Below, one piece after another: positions 42,202-52,166 of a stretch of 64,000 nucleotides of DNA. Every line of letters starts with the position of its first letter. The first letter of the stretch is position 1. A program made the position numbers and the translations under genes. Source of the stretch: Chenopodium formosanum (taxonomy: Eukaryota > Streptophyta > Magnoliopsida > Caryophyllales > Amaranthaceae); the NCBI GenBank assembly GCA_024500155.1, contig CM044868.1, forward strand, positions 38,264,165 through 38,328,164. Direction: 5' to 3'. The notes below the pieces were generated by a model. The model saw nothing but the letters and a program-made list of their open reading frames with translations. It was not told where the DNA came from and ran no database searches.

Positions 42202-43083
42202 GCCAACTGTTCTTCAGATGGCAAGGCGGATGCTCAAGACTGGGTGCCGTTAGAGGGGTCGACACCCTAGACCTTGATGGCATACTGGCGCTTCTTTGCA
42301 AAGTAAAACTTCTTCTTATAACCTGGTTAATTATTTTTTTTTTGTCGAATGGTTTTTGATGAATTTACTTGTTTTGGACGACTTCAGGCTACGCTGCGCA
42401 TGAGTGGTCTCAAAAGGCCACTCAATGAGAAGACTAGGGAGGTAAAGGCAGCGAATGCTCGGGCCGCCTCTACTCTAGACAAAGCTCATTTTGAGATTGC
42501 TAAAAATGAGATTCTGACACTTGATATGTTGTATTCGCAGGCGTCAGCAAATCAGCAAAACTAGTAGAACTTGGACGCAGCAAAGTAGCGGGTGAAGGAG
42601 TTCCAGGAGCAGGTCAAGGGCCTTGAGGAGAAGCTAGAGACTCTCAAGGAGGCGGAATCCAAGGCGTTTAACCTCGAGGAGACGATCAAAAGACTCTGAG
42701 GGCGGCTGAGCAACTAGGAAACCCAACTCCGAACCAAGTATAGGTCCTTGTTGGAGGAGGAGAAACAGGCCTTGGTCAAACAAATGATGGACGATAATGA
42801 GGTCATCATGGGTGCGGCCTGGGCAGCTGTTCAGTCGTCTGCCGATTATCAAACTTGGAAAGCCCAGTTCTATAAGGAAAATGACGAGTTCAATGCCCGA
42901 CTCCTTAGGGAAGCTCAAGAGGCGGCCGAGAAGGAGGCGGCTGCCAAGAATGTCTCCGAGGAGTCCAGCTCGTCAGGCGGCTCGTCTTCTGGGGATGAGG
43001 AGGATGATCATGAGGGAGATGAGGAATCCAAGGAGCATGCGCCGGAGGATAAGGCGGATGCCAATGCTGAGAAGCTCCCCTGA
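42202..43083 (+). pseudogene. T5 aORF, 3' exons (coiled coil and acidic tail)
   Basis: Continuation of the aORF after H. An intron with GT at 42303 and CAG ending at 42387 matches one in T3 (11998-12078). The next exon encodes ATLRMSGLKRPLNEKTREVK and AASTLDKAHFEIAKNEIL, then a coiled coil with stops near 42560-42590. An open part at 42748-43083 follows (EEEKQALVKQMMDDNEVIMGA, YQTWKAQFYKENDEFNARLL, EAAEKEAAAKN). The C-terminus is very acidic and Ser-rich (SSSGDEEDDHEGDEE) and ends TGA 43081-43083. Compared with T3 the domain order is the same. No known enzyme motif is present. Confidence 0.68.
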
Positions 43084-44491
43084 TCTTTAAGCTTAATGTT
43101 TTTTCTTTCTGCGGCCAAATGGCCAGTTATTCTACTTTTTTGGCCTGCGTGCCGAGTAATCATTATATCTTTTACCAACCAGGGGTCGGGTAATTTGATA
43201 ATTCCTGGCTCTGCCAGTTAACCTTCTCAATCGTCAATTGTGACGGATTTTATTTTTATGAAGCATCCGGTCGTTTGACCGGTTTTATTTATATAGGTGT
43301 TTATGCTTTAAGAATTTTCAAAGCTTTCAATTTACATGCATAGAATTTTGGCTAAGTATTTTAACCTATATAGTATGCGAATGTTCTTGCCACTGGCTGG
43401 ATGTCGCTTAGTTTCAGTTAAATGGATTGACTAACTTAGAAATTTTTATACTTTAAAGAGTATGAATGGTTTCTAAGTCAATCAATCACTATGGTGATTG
43501 CCCCAAACCAAGCGACAGACGGCCATATAGAGCAGATGGTTCTATAAATGCATCTGGCCAAAGGCCTCGAGTAATATGGAAAAATTGCTAAGTCTTTTAA
43601 CTTAACATTTTAATTAAGAACATATTGGTCCGCCTGCCTTGCCCCATAGAAAGGACAGGCGGTGAGATAGCCTCTAATCCTGAAACAGTAGCCGTCATCC
43701 ATCTGTACTAGAACAGGTTGAAAACTCGGTGCTTTTTTCAAGTTAGATTAAGTCAAACGACTGTGAGCGCTGCCTTAGCGCATTCGGTAGGGTCGCTTGT
43801 TGTTTTCAATTTGCCACCCAAATAGGAGATGCTTCCTCTCGACGAATTCGCCCGAATGGACGTCGCCGGTTGCCTGAATCATAATGGAGCAGACAGTCAT
43901 ACTCATGTTGGAGCAAACGGTAGTTTAAATAATATTTATCCGTCCATTGGCCTCGGTTAAAGAATTGAATAGCCACTAAGTCATTGACTTAGCTTGAAAT
44001 AAAAGGTAACTAGCTGCTAAGTTAAACGCTTAGTTTTTCATCCGGCCATTGGCCTTTCGTCACTTAGACGTTAGCTACTAAGTTATTAACTTAGCTTAAG
44101 GATAAGTTTAAGGCAGATTGCTTTGGTGCAGTCAGGTTCTCTTTTGGGCGTCTTCTGTTGGGGCGGGCGATCCCGAAATTATATTTAGATTAAGAATGTG
44201 CTTAGCCGTTTGCCTATAGGGCAGGCGGTAGCTAGCAGAAACTCGTCGTTGGTCGTTTGCATATTGTGCAGGCGATACTCTAACGTCGCTATTTAAAATT
44301 TTGGTCCGCCTGGACATTGTTCAAGCGGTACCATAGAGGGTAAGTGGGATAAGCCAGCACATAGTGCAGACGGCATCCTTCATTTTTATGAGCCTTGTCC
44401 TTCTGCACTTTGTGCAGCTGGTGCTCAAAATAAAGACAAGTATGAAATGAAGGCAAAATTTCATTAACAAGTCAAAAAACTTTACGAAATT
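43084..44491. other. T5 spacer between convergent aORF and pol
   Basis: About 1.4 kb non-coding. It carries the stem-loop (43425-43499), several CTAAGT..ACTTAG hairpins with CCGGCCATTGGCC (43550-44100), a diverged 118-bp block, and runs of GCAGGCGG/GCAGACGG words near 44200-44420. Confidence 0.6.
43425..43499 (+). other. Conserved stem-loop, T5 copy
   Basis: The arms 43425-43442 and 43470-43487 pair over 18 positions with two mismatches. The inner stem is ATACT/AGTAT and the second hairpin AATCAC-TATG-GTGATT. Confidence 0.62.
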
Positions 44492-44824
44492 TCAGAAGTA
44501 ATACTTCTTTAGGTTATCGTCATTCCAGGTTCTGGGTAGCCTTCTGCCGTCTGGTGTTTCCAGGCAGTAGGTGATGCCTCTTACTTCTTCATAGATTCGG
44601 TAGGGGCCTTCCCAATTTGGGGTTAAATTCCCTTGTTCATTCGCCCTACCGACTGCCTCCATTTTCCGTAACACAAAGTCCCCAACTTTTGAAGGACGCT
44701 TGTGTACTCTTTTGTTGTATGCTCGAGTCATTCTCAGACGGTAGATCTTATGGTGCAAGGCAGCATTCCCCTGCGCTCTGGGAGTGAATCCAATGCCAGG
44801 CACATGGCCTCCCAGTTCGACTCT
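44492..44824 (-). pseudogene. T5 integrase C-terminus, right of spacer
   Basis: The minus strand encodes HKIYRLRMTRAYNKRVHKRPSKVGDFVLRKME, LTPNWEGPYRIYEEV and a terminal NLKKYYF with stop at 44492. It is the end of the Tat pol, matching T4 19280-19565. It continues at 49789 on the other side of CRM-B; ACTCT at 44820-44824 is the left TSD. Confidence 0.82.
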
Positions 44825-45544
44825 TGATGCAAGTCTAAGCATGGAGAACTTTGAAGATTTGCTTATCATGCATCAAGATAGTTTATCCCTAAACATTGAT
44901 TCAAGCCAAGCATTGCATGGACACTTTCTTGGATATCAAAGCAAAGCCACGGTTTGCTTAGTGGTTTTTCTTGGAGTCTAGTTCACTTTCTTGAACTTTC
45001 TTGAATTTTCTTTACTTAGATTTTGCTTACAAGTTTTTACCTTTCACTTGAAAGGGTTTTTCTTGGTTCAAAAATTAGGATCTTTAATCTTTATTTAGTT
45101 CTTTAATTTTTATTTATTTATTTAGTTGCTTTAAAAATCAGTTAGTTAGCAAAATAAATCAGTTTGGTGTATGCTTGTGCGTCAAGGTGCTTGCTCTTCA
45201 AGCAAGTTAGAATTCTAGTTTAATTAGGATTGAATTAGGGACTTGTCCTAATCTTCCTAGGTAAACTAAGTCTTATAAATAGGGATGTAAACACACGAAT
45301 AAACATATACATAGAGATTAATATTCAGATTATTTCTTAAGTTGCATACTTGAGTTTTGGTTGATTGCGATCAATTGCTGTTTTGCTTGTTTTAGTTAAA
45401 ACATTCGTTTGGATTGATTAATTAGGTGGATTCTTAATTGATTAATCTTAGTTTTTGTTTAATTCTTGGTGGATTTCCTGTATAATATTAGACTTAAACA
45501 TATCCCTTGTGTTTTGTTGATTTTCGGATCAATAATTCACATCA
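44825..45544 (+). mobile_element. CRM-B 5' LTR
   Basis: 720 bp, TATAAATAG at 45274-45282, with the orphan C-terminal pol frame at its start. Confidence 0.92.
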
Positions 45545-45838
45545 TCTTTGGTATCAGAGCCAGATTACGCAACTTCGGAAAAAATTAAACTGGGAGTAAT
45601 TGGCTGGGAATTTTTGCGTGATTTTTTTTGCATTGAACTCTAAAAACGTCCAGCTATCACCATATAAAATTTCATAATTTTTAGTTGAGTAACGCATTCT
45701 ACACAGCCTCAAACATTTGGTGTTTGTGCACTGATTTGCGGTTGAGAGTCCGGTTTTTGTGTTGCCTAGTTTTTTTTTTCAAGATTCGATCTTTTAATCA
45801 AGATTTTTGCATGAACTGACTTGGTTTGTGTAGGAATC

Positions 45839-47602
45839 ATGAGTGACGAGGAGGTTCCACAGGTTCCAAGGGGATTAACCTTAGAACAGGCTCAAAATCT
45901 TAGAAGAGATAGGCGAATTGACGAGTTGGCAGCAAGGATGGATGAGATATTAAAAAGGCTTGATACTCTTGCTGGAGATTCTTCAAGGAAAGGGAATTCT
46001 AACCCTTATTCTGGTTCAAGTGAGGAAGAACAACCAAGGAGGAACCCAAGGAGGCCACGAAATAATTATTCCTCAAGTGATGAATCACCAAGGCCTAGGA
46101 GAAGAGATAGACCAAAGGATGATGATAGGAACCTTAGATTAGATCTTCCCGAATTCAATGGGAGTATGAATGAACCTGAAAAATACTTTGAGTGGATTAG
46201 AAGGGCCGAGACACTTTTTTATTACAAGGAGTATGATGAAAGGAAAAGATGCAAATTGGCTGAATTAAAACTGACCGGTTATGCTAGTCTTTGGTATGAT
46301 AATCTAAAGAAGAAGAGGCATAAGGAGGGGCGTGCAAGAATCTCAACTTGGGAACAACTCAAGAAGCACATGAAAAAAAGGTTCGTACCTAGTGATTATA
46401 TTCAAGATGTTTATCTTAAGATGCAACTTTTTAAACAAAATTCTATGACTGTTGAGAATTATATTGGTGAATTTGAAAAGTTATGCATGCTATGTGGCTT
46501 AGAAGAGATTGTTGAGCATAAGATTGCTAGATTTATTTCGGGGTTGAATGATAATATTGCTGAAAAAGTTGAATTGCAACAATATTGGTCATTTGAGGAT
46601 GTTTGCAAGGTAGCTTTGAAAGTTGAAAAACAGATAAAGGGGAAGAAAGGGACGTACACTAAGCCCTTTGTAAAAGGTTTCACTAAACCTTTTGAGAAGA
46701 ACAGCTTGGAGAAAAGTGGTTCTAGTTCGAACTACAAGGAGACTAAATCAAAGTTTGAAGCTCCTAAAAAGCTTGTTGAAGATAGGAAGTGCTTCAAGTG
46801 TGGTAGTGTTTGTCACATTGCAACTAATTGTCCATCAAAAAGAGTAATGACTGCTCAAGAGTGGGAACAAGAACAAGCTAAGTGTGAGCAAGGTAGTGAC
46901 TATGAAGAAAAGAACGAAGAGGAAAACTTTGAAGAAGAGGAGGGGCATATTGACGAAATTGATCCCGAGACTCATGGTCAAAGTTTGGTTCTAAGAAGGG
47001 CACTACACTCTAAAACCGTACCTATGGAAAACAATCAAAGGGAGAAAATCTTTCTTACAAGGTGCAAGGTAGAAGATAGGTTGTGTGATATGATCATAGA
47101 CACGGGGAGTTGCACTAATGTGGTATCTACTACTTTGGTAGACAAATTGAAGTGGCCAACTACTGAACATCCAAGCCCTTATAAGCTTCATTGGCTTAAT
47201 AATTCGAGTGATGTTAAGGTAACTAAACAAGCCTTAATCTCCTTTTCAATTGGTAAATTTCATGATAAAGTTTTGTGTGATGTTTGTCCTATGGATGCTT
47301 GTCATATACTATTAGGCCGTCCTTGGCAATATGATAGATTTGTGAAGTTTGATGGAAGGACTAATGTGTATGTTGTGAGAAAAGGAGAAAAAGAGAGACC
47401 GGTTGCTTTAAAACCTTTGATAAGCAACAAGCCTTCTAATGTTACCTCTAATTCGAAGAGTTCTTATTTAATTAGTGAGAGGGAATTAGAAAAAGAGATT
47501 TGCAGCAACAATGTGGTATATATACTTGTTTCTAATGAGATTCAAATTGATCAAGATAAACAAGTAAAGAGGTCGTATGAATTGGAATCTGTTTTAGAAT
47601 AA
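45839..47602 (+). CDS. CRM-B gag-protease
   Basis: ATG 45839 (MSDEEVPQ), the same start as in the sister copies. The frame is continuous through gag, unlike CRM-A and -C, because the two bases missing there are present (NDNIAEKVE). The knuckle is CFKCGSVCHIATNC: Gly of G-H is Cys here. The acidic linker and protease follow (IDTGSCTNVV near 47098, MDACHILLGRPW). Translation stops at TAA 47600-47602, where A and C have GAA (Glu), just before the RT region. The product would be gag plus protease of about 588 residues. Confidence 0.88.
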   Translation: MSDEEVPQVPRGLTLEQAQNLRRDRRIDELAARMDEILKRLDTLAGDSSRKGNSNPYSGSSEEEQPRRNPRRPRNNYSSSDESPRPRRRDRPKDDDRNLRLDLPEFNGSMNEPEKYFEWIRRAETLFYYKEYDERKRCKLAELKLTGYASLWYDNLKKKRHKEGRARISTWEQLKKHMKKRFVPSDYIQDVYLKMQLFKQNSMTVENYIGEFEKLCMLCGLEEIVEHKIARFISGLNDNIAEKVELQQYWSFEDVCKVALKVEKQIKGKKGTYTKPFVKGFTKPFEKNSLEKSGSSSNYKETKSKFEAPKKLVEDRKCFKCGSVCHIATNCPSKRVMTAQEWEQEQAKCEQGSDYEEKNEEENFEEEEGHIDEIDPETHGQSLVLRRALHSKTVPMENNQREKIFLTRCKVEDRLCDMIIDTGSCTNVVSTTLVDKLKWPTTEHPSPYKLHWLNNSSDVKVTKQALISFSIGKFHDKVLCDVCPMDACHILLGRPWQYDRFVKFDGRTNVYVVRKGEKERPVALKPLISNKPSNVTSNSKSSYLISERELEKEICSNNVVYILVSNEIQIDQDKQVKRSYELESVLE

Positions 47603-49225
47603 TTCAAGGATGTCTTTCCTAAGGAATTACCTCCGGGACTACCTCCTATTCGTTGGATAGAGCATCAAATTGACTTGATTCCAGGAGCACCATTACCTAA
47701 TAAGGCAGCCTATAGAAGTAATCCGGAAGAAACAAAGGAGATGCAAAGGCAAATTGAAGAGCTTATGACTAGAGGATATGTGAGGGAAAGTATGAGCCCT
47801 TGTGCTGTGCCTACTTTACTTGTCCCAAAGAAAGATGGGAGTTGGCGCATGTGTATTGATAGTAGGAGTGTGAATAACATCATTATCAAATACCGATTTC
47901 CTATTCCAAGGTTAGATGATCTACTTGATGAACTACATGGTTCAAAGTTGTTTTCTAAGATTGATCTTATGAGTGGTTATCATCAAATTCGAATGAGAGA
48001 AGGAGATGAGTGGAAAACAGCATTCAAGACTAAGTTAGGGTTGTATGAATGGTTGGTGATGCCGTTTGGACTCACTAATGCACCTAGAACTTTCATGAGG
48101 TTGATGCATGAGGTACTTAAACCTTTCCTTGGCAAGTTTGTTGTTGTTTATTTAGATGATATTCTGATATACTCTAAAAATTTGCATGATCATCTAAATC
48201 ATCTAACAAGTGTGTTTGAAGTGTTAAGAGAGAAGAAACTCTATGCTAAGCTTGAAAAATGCTACTTCTTAGTACCTAGTGTTACTTTTCTTGGTTATGT
48301 TGTATCAAAAGATGGAGTTTCAGTTGATCATTCGAAAGTAGAGGCTATTAAAACTTGGCCTATTCCTACTAATGTGAGTGATCGAGATACAAAGTTCATG
48401 AGTTTCTTTTGGAAGTCTTTATGGAAGCTTGGGGGAACTAAATTGCTCTTTAGTACATCGTACCATCCACAAACTGATGGACAAACCGCAGTTATTAATC
48501 GTACTCTTGGTGCGCTTTTGCGTGGGTTAGTGAGTAAGACACAAAAGGATTGGGACATCAAGTTAGCTCATGCGGAGTTTGCTTATAATAGATCACCTAC
48601 ATATGCTACCAAACATAGTCCTTTTGAGGTAGTCTATGGAGTCAATCCGAAACTTCCAATTGATCTTGTTCCATTGCCTAAGGGTGAATTAATTCACAAA
48701 GATGCCGAGTCTAAGTTAAAGAGTATGCTGAAATTACATGCTCAAGTTCGAACAAGAATAGAGAAAGTAAATGACATGTACAAAGCTAGAGCAAACAAGC
48801 ATAGAAGGCAACAAAGTTACACTGTTGGAGACTTGGTACGGTTACATTTGAGAAAGGAAAGATTTCCAGGAAAACGCAAGAATAAGTTGATGCCTAGAAG
48901 TGAAGGTCCTTTCAAGATTGTTGAGAAGATCAATGACAATGCTTATAAGTTAGAACTTCCAAGAGAATATGGAGTTAGTGCTACATTCAATGTTGGCGAT
49001 TTGGCTAAGTATATTCCTGATGAAGAACTTCGAGATTTGAGGACAAATTCTTTCGAAGAAGAGGAGGATGATGCAAGTCTAAGCATGGAGAACTTTGAAG
49101 ATTTGCTTATCATGCATCAAGATAGTTTATCCCTAAACATTGATTCAAGCCAAGCATTGCATGGACACTTTCTTGGATATCAAAGCAAAGCCACGGTTTT
49201 CTTAGTGGTTTTTCTTGGAGTCTAG
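47603..49225 (+). CDS. CRM-B RT fused to integrase C-terminal half
   Basis: After the stop at 47602 the same frame is open to 49225. It has the complete RT palm (KKDGSWRMCIDSRSVN, KIDLMSGYHQIRM, VYLDDILIYS near 48135-48175). At 48370-48380 the RT thumb joins directly to SDRDTKFMSFFW of the integrase core. Relative to CRM-A, 1149 bp (383 codons) are missing between two TGAGTGA copies, so the frame is kept. RNase H, the integrase zinc domain and the first catalytic Asp are gone. The Glu region reads GQTAVINRT, so the catalytic Glu is also changed to Ala. The end is the LTR-encoded tail. It cannot act as integrase. Confidence 0.88.
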   Translation, partial: FKDVFPKELPPGLPPIRWIEHQIDLIPGAPLPNKAAYRSNPEETKEMQRQIEELMTRGYVRESMSPCAVPTLLVPKKDGSWRMCIDSRSVNNIIIKYRFPIPRLDDLLDELHGSKLFSKIDLMSGYHQIRMREGDEWKTAFKTKLGLYEWLVMPFGLTNAPRTFMRLMHEVLKPFLGKFVVVYLDDILIYSKNLHDHLNHLTSVFEVLREKKLYAKLEKCYFLVPSVTFLGYVVSKDGVSVDHSKVEAIKTWPIPTNVSDRDTKFMSFFWKSLWKLGGTKLLFSTSYHPQTDGQTAVINRTLGALLRGLVSKTQKDWDIKLAHAEFAYNRSPTYATKHSPFEVVYGVNPKLPIDLVPLPKGELIHKDAESKLKSMLKLHAQVRTRIEKVNDMYKARANKHRRQQSYTVGDLVRLHLRKERFPGKRKNKLMPRSEGPFKIVEKINDNAYKLELPREYGVSATFNVGDLAKYIPDEELRDLRTNSFEEEEDDASLSMENFEDLLIMHQDSLSLNIDSSQALHGHFLGYQSKATVFLVVFLGV

Positions 49226-49788
49226 TTCACTTTCTTGAACTTTCTTGAATTTTCTTTACTTAGATTTTGCTTACAAGTTTTTACCTTTCACTTGAAAGGG
49301 TTTTTCTTGGTTCAAGCATTAGGATCTTTAATCTTTATTTAGTTCTTTAATTTTTATTTATTTATTTAGTTGCTTTAAAAATCAGTTAGTTAGCAAAATA
49401 AATCAGTTTGGTGTATGCTTGTGCGTCAAGGTGCTTGCTCTTCAAGCAAGTTAGAATTCTAGTTTAATTAGGATTGAATTAGGGACTTGTCCTAATCTTC
49501 CTAGGTAAACTAAGTCTTATAAATAGGGATGTAAACACACGAATAAACATATACATAGAGATTAATATTCATATTATTTCTTAAGTTGCATACTTGAGTT
49601 TTGGTTGATTGCGATCAATTGCTGTTTTGCTTGTTTTAGTTAAAACATTCGTTTGGATTGATTAATTAGGTGGATTCTTAATTGATTAATCTTAGTTTTT
49701 GTTTAATTCTTGGTGGATTTCCTGTATAGAATTAGACTTAAACATATCCCTTGTGTTTTGTTGATTTTCGGATCAATAATTCACATCA
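49069..49788 (+). mobile_element. CRM-B 3' LTR
   Basis: 720 bp, preceded by the AAGAAGAGGAGGA purine tract. The first 157 bases are coding. Confidence 0.92.
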
Positions 49789-51510
49789 ACTCTTCATCAT
49801 ATAGCATAATCCGAAGAGTCAGCTCATAGTGTTCAATAGGCAAGACAGCTTCTACCCCGTACACCATGAGGAATGGGATCTCTCCAGTTGCCCCTTTTAC
49901 GGTTGTTCTGATGGCTTACAGGACGTATGGTAATTCATCCGCCCATAGGCCGCCAGCTCTCTCAATTTTCTTTTTTATGCCGTTTGAGATTAATTTGTTG
50001 AAGGCTTCAACTTGGCCGTTTGCTTGGGGTCGGTCGACTGATGCAAAATAAATGGAGATCCCCTGATCTCCTAAGAAGTGAGGAGTCTCAAACTCAGGAC
50101 CATTGTCAAAAACCATAGAATAGGCACCCCAAAATGAGTGATGATATTCTTCTAGATAAAGGAAATCACTTCCTTTGTCTTGATGTTATTGACCTCCTCT
50201 ACCTCTACCCATTTGGTAAAGTAATCCACAGCCACTAAAATGTAGCGCCTGCCGCCTGGAGCAGTCGTATATGGACCTAGAATGTCCATGCCCCATTTAG
50301 CAAACGGCATAGGACTGTGGATTGTCTTCAGGTCAGTTGCCGGACGATGGATCACCTTGGCAAACATTTGACACTTGTCACATTTTTTTAACCATCTCCA
50401 TAGCATCCGACTCCAGGGTAGGCCAGAAATAATGCCGCTTGGCCCTGACAGCTAAGGATCTGCCGCCTACATGAGAGTCGCAGTATCCGGAATGCAATTC
50501 TTCGAGGATTTCTTGCCCCTTTTCTAGGGTCACACACTTCAGAAGAGGCTTCATGAAACCTGCTTTGAAGAGCTCTCCTTGCCTTATCTCAAAGTTTGCA
50601 ACCCGTTTCTTCAGCACGGCCGCCTCTTGAGGTGAATTTGGGAGGGTGCCGTCTGTGAGGTATGCCCGGATGCTGTCCATCTAGGTGGAGCTTCGGTCAA
50701 GTACTCCAATGGGGTCTTCATCAAATACACTTCTCTCTTCCATGACTTCCTAGAAGACTGACCGAGGCGTTTCACACGAGGCGGATGAGGCCAGTTTTGA
50801 CAGAGCATCCGCCTGATTATTTTTTGATCTGGGCACTTGGCTTAACTTGAAGTCTTCAAGTGTCCCAGCTTTAGCCTTGACCGCCTTCAAGTATTTGATC
50901 ATAACCGGATGGGTGGCTTCATAGACTCCATTGTATTGGCTTACGACCGATTGAGAGTCAGAGAAGGTGTCAGTTCTTGTTGCCCCTGCCGCCTTGCACA
51001 TCCAAATGCCGGCTAACAGGGCTTCATACTCAGCCTCATTATTTGAGGCCTGTAACTTGAACCGTAGTGCATATGCATATTTGTCCCCCTCAGGAGACTT
51101 ACAAATTACGCCTGCACCACAGCCGTTCATTGTGGAGCTTCCGTCCACATACACTATCCATACCTGATTGATATGATCCTGCTTAGCTGGCCTTGTCATT
51201 TCAACAATAAAGTCTGCAAATGCTTGCCCCTTTATTGCCTTCCTTGGGTCGAAAGTGATTTCCAGTTCCTATAATTCAATATCCCATTTAAGCATTCGAC
51301 CAGAAGACTCCAGGGTTGTCATTGGCTGCTTGATTGGTTAGTCAGTGTAGACCGTGACCGGATGTGCCAAGAAGTATGGTCTCAACTTCTTGACAGACAA
51401 AAGAAGGGCGAGACCAAAATTTTCAACCATGGGGTACCGAAGCTCTATGTTTCTAAGAACGTGGCTAATGAAGTAGACTGGGAGCTGGATGCCATCTCTT
51501 TGAGCTAATG
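49789..51510 (-). pseudogene. T5 RNase H pair and integrase
   Basis: Minus strand from 51510: gypsy RNase H remnant (QLPVYFISHVL, YFLAHPVTVYTD) with stops near 51340 and 51270, then archaeal-type RNase H (51199-50750) with all four acidic blocks: VYVDGSSTMNGCGA, NEAEYEALLAG, FSDSQSVVSQ, NNQADALSKLAS. Integrase follows: zinc domain (50680-50378, YCDSHVGG, HYFWPTLE, CDKCQ), first Asp in MDILGPY, DYFTKWVEVE, second Asp in VFDNGPEFETPH and Glu in GQVEAFNKL. Small indels and stops near 50690, 50378 and 50150-50116 break it. It is cut by CRM-B at 49789 and resumes at 44824. Confidence 0.82.
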
Positions 51511-51573
51511 CATGATGCTACATCTTGAACCAAAGAAACGTCCATAACCAAGTTGTTAGGTTTGGCTACAACA
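51511..51573 (-). mobile_element. 63-bp fragment of an H-type LTR inside T5
   Basis: Matches the outer end of the H 5' LTR (42134-42196) with few changes and has an intact terminal TGTTGTAGCC on the minus strand. It lies exactly where T5 has lost protease and RT: gag sequence is on the right, RNase H on the left. Confidence 0.75.
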
Positions 51574-52166
51574 CTCCTTCTGTCGGTCAGACTTCTTTGA
51601 GTCCGACTACTTATTACAGGGGCAGAGCTCGGTCGCCTATATATAAGCGTCCGCCTCCATCAAGGCTCCTTGGAGGGTGAAGATTTTCTTGCGGACGAGT
51701 TTGAACTTAAAAGTCGACCCATCCTTCAGACCTTTGAAAAAGTTTTTGAAAGCTACTTCGTCAGACAGTCCTTGTATTTGGATTCTCACCAGATTGAACC
51801 GCCTGACGTATGATTGCAGCCCTTCCCTATCTCCTTTCTGCACATAGCCTAAATCTAGGCTCGTACAACCCCTGCAAGTACATGAGGTGGGTGTATGCTA
51901 AGAGGTGGTCTTTAGGGTTGGAAGTACAATCATAGGTTCCAACCATGACATTTTTAACCTTGGCCAGTTGTTCGGCCTCGACTATTTCCCTAGAGAATGC
52001 AGAGGGCTGCTCCCCTAGGTTTTGTAGCCGAAGTTGTCAGTCCAAAGGCAAAAAGTTATATGCCGCCTGTCCTCCGAAGAAGGCAAGCTGGATGTAAGGT
52101 AAAGTAGGCGGTCTATATGGTGGTTGTGCCACATACTGCGCGAAATTGATTAGGTGAGGCCCCGAC
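51574..52166 (-). pseudogene. T5 gag fragment
   Basis: Minus-strand homology to T1 and T4 gag: LGEQPSAF, VKNV-VGTYD, MYLQG, then a deletion to EGLQSYVRRFNLVRIQIQGLSDEVAF and FFKGLKDGSTFKFKLVRK, SDSKKSD. At least one internal deletion (near 51862) and frame changes are present. On the right it ends at 52166 against unrelated sequence starting TGTTGGGG. Confidence 0.72.

Larger units (their letters stand above)
44825..49788 (+). mobile_element. CRM-B: CRM-type element with an in-frame internal deletion
   Basis: LTRs are 44825-45544 and 49069-49788, both 720 bp and about six differences. The TSD is ACTCT (44820-44824, 49789-49793), a perfect match. PBS TGGTATCAGAGCC is at 45549-45561. Total 4964 bp against about 6160 bp for CRM-A/C. 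The LTRs lack about 25 bp (a GTTT-flanked segment) present in A and C, marking a separate subfamily. Confidence 0.93.
22872..52166 (-). mobile_element. T5: Tat-lineage element carrying nested insertions, 5' end lost
   Basis: Read on the minus strand: gag (52166 to 51574), a 63-bp foreign LTR patch, RNase H/integrase (51510-49789), CRM-B insertion, integrase C-terminus (44824-44492), spacer, antisense aORF (plus strand, 24002-25750 and 42202-43083, split by H), PPT (23498-23507) and 3' LTR (23497-22872). The 5' LTR, PBS, gag N-terminus, protease and RT are missing. The left end lies in the T4 aORF. Confidence 0.7.
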
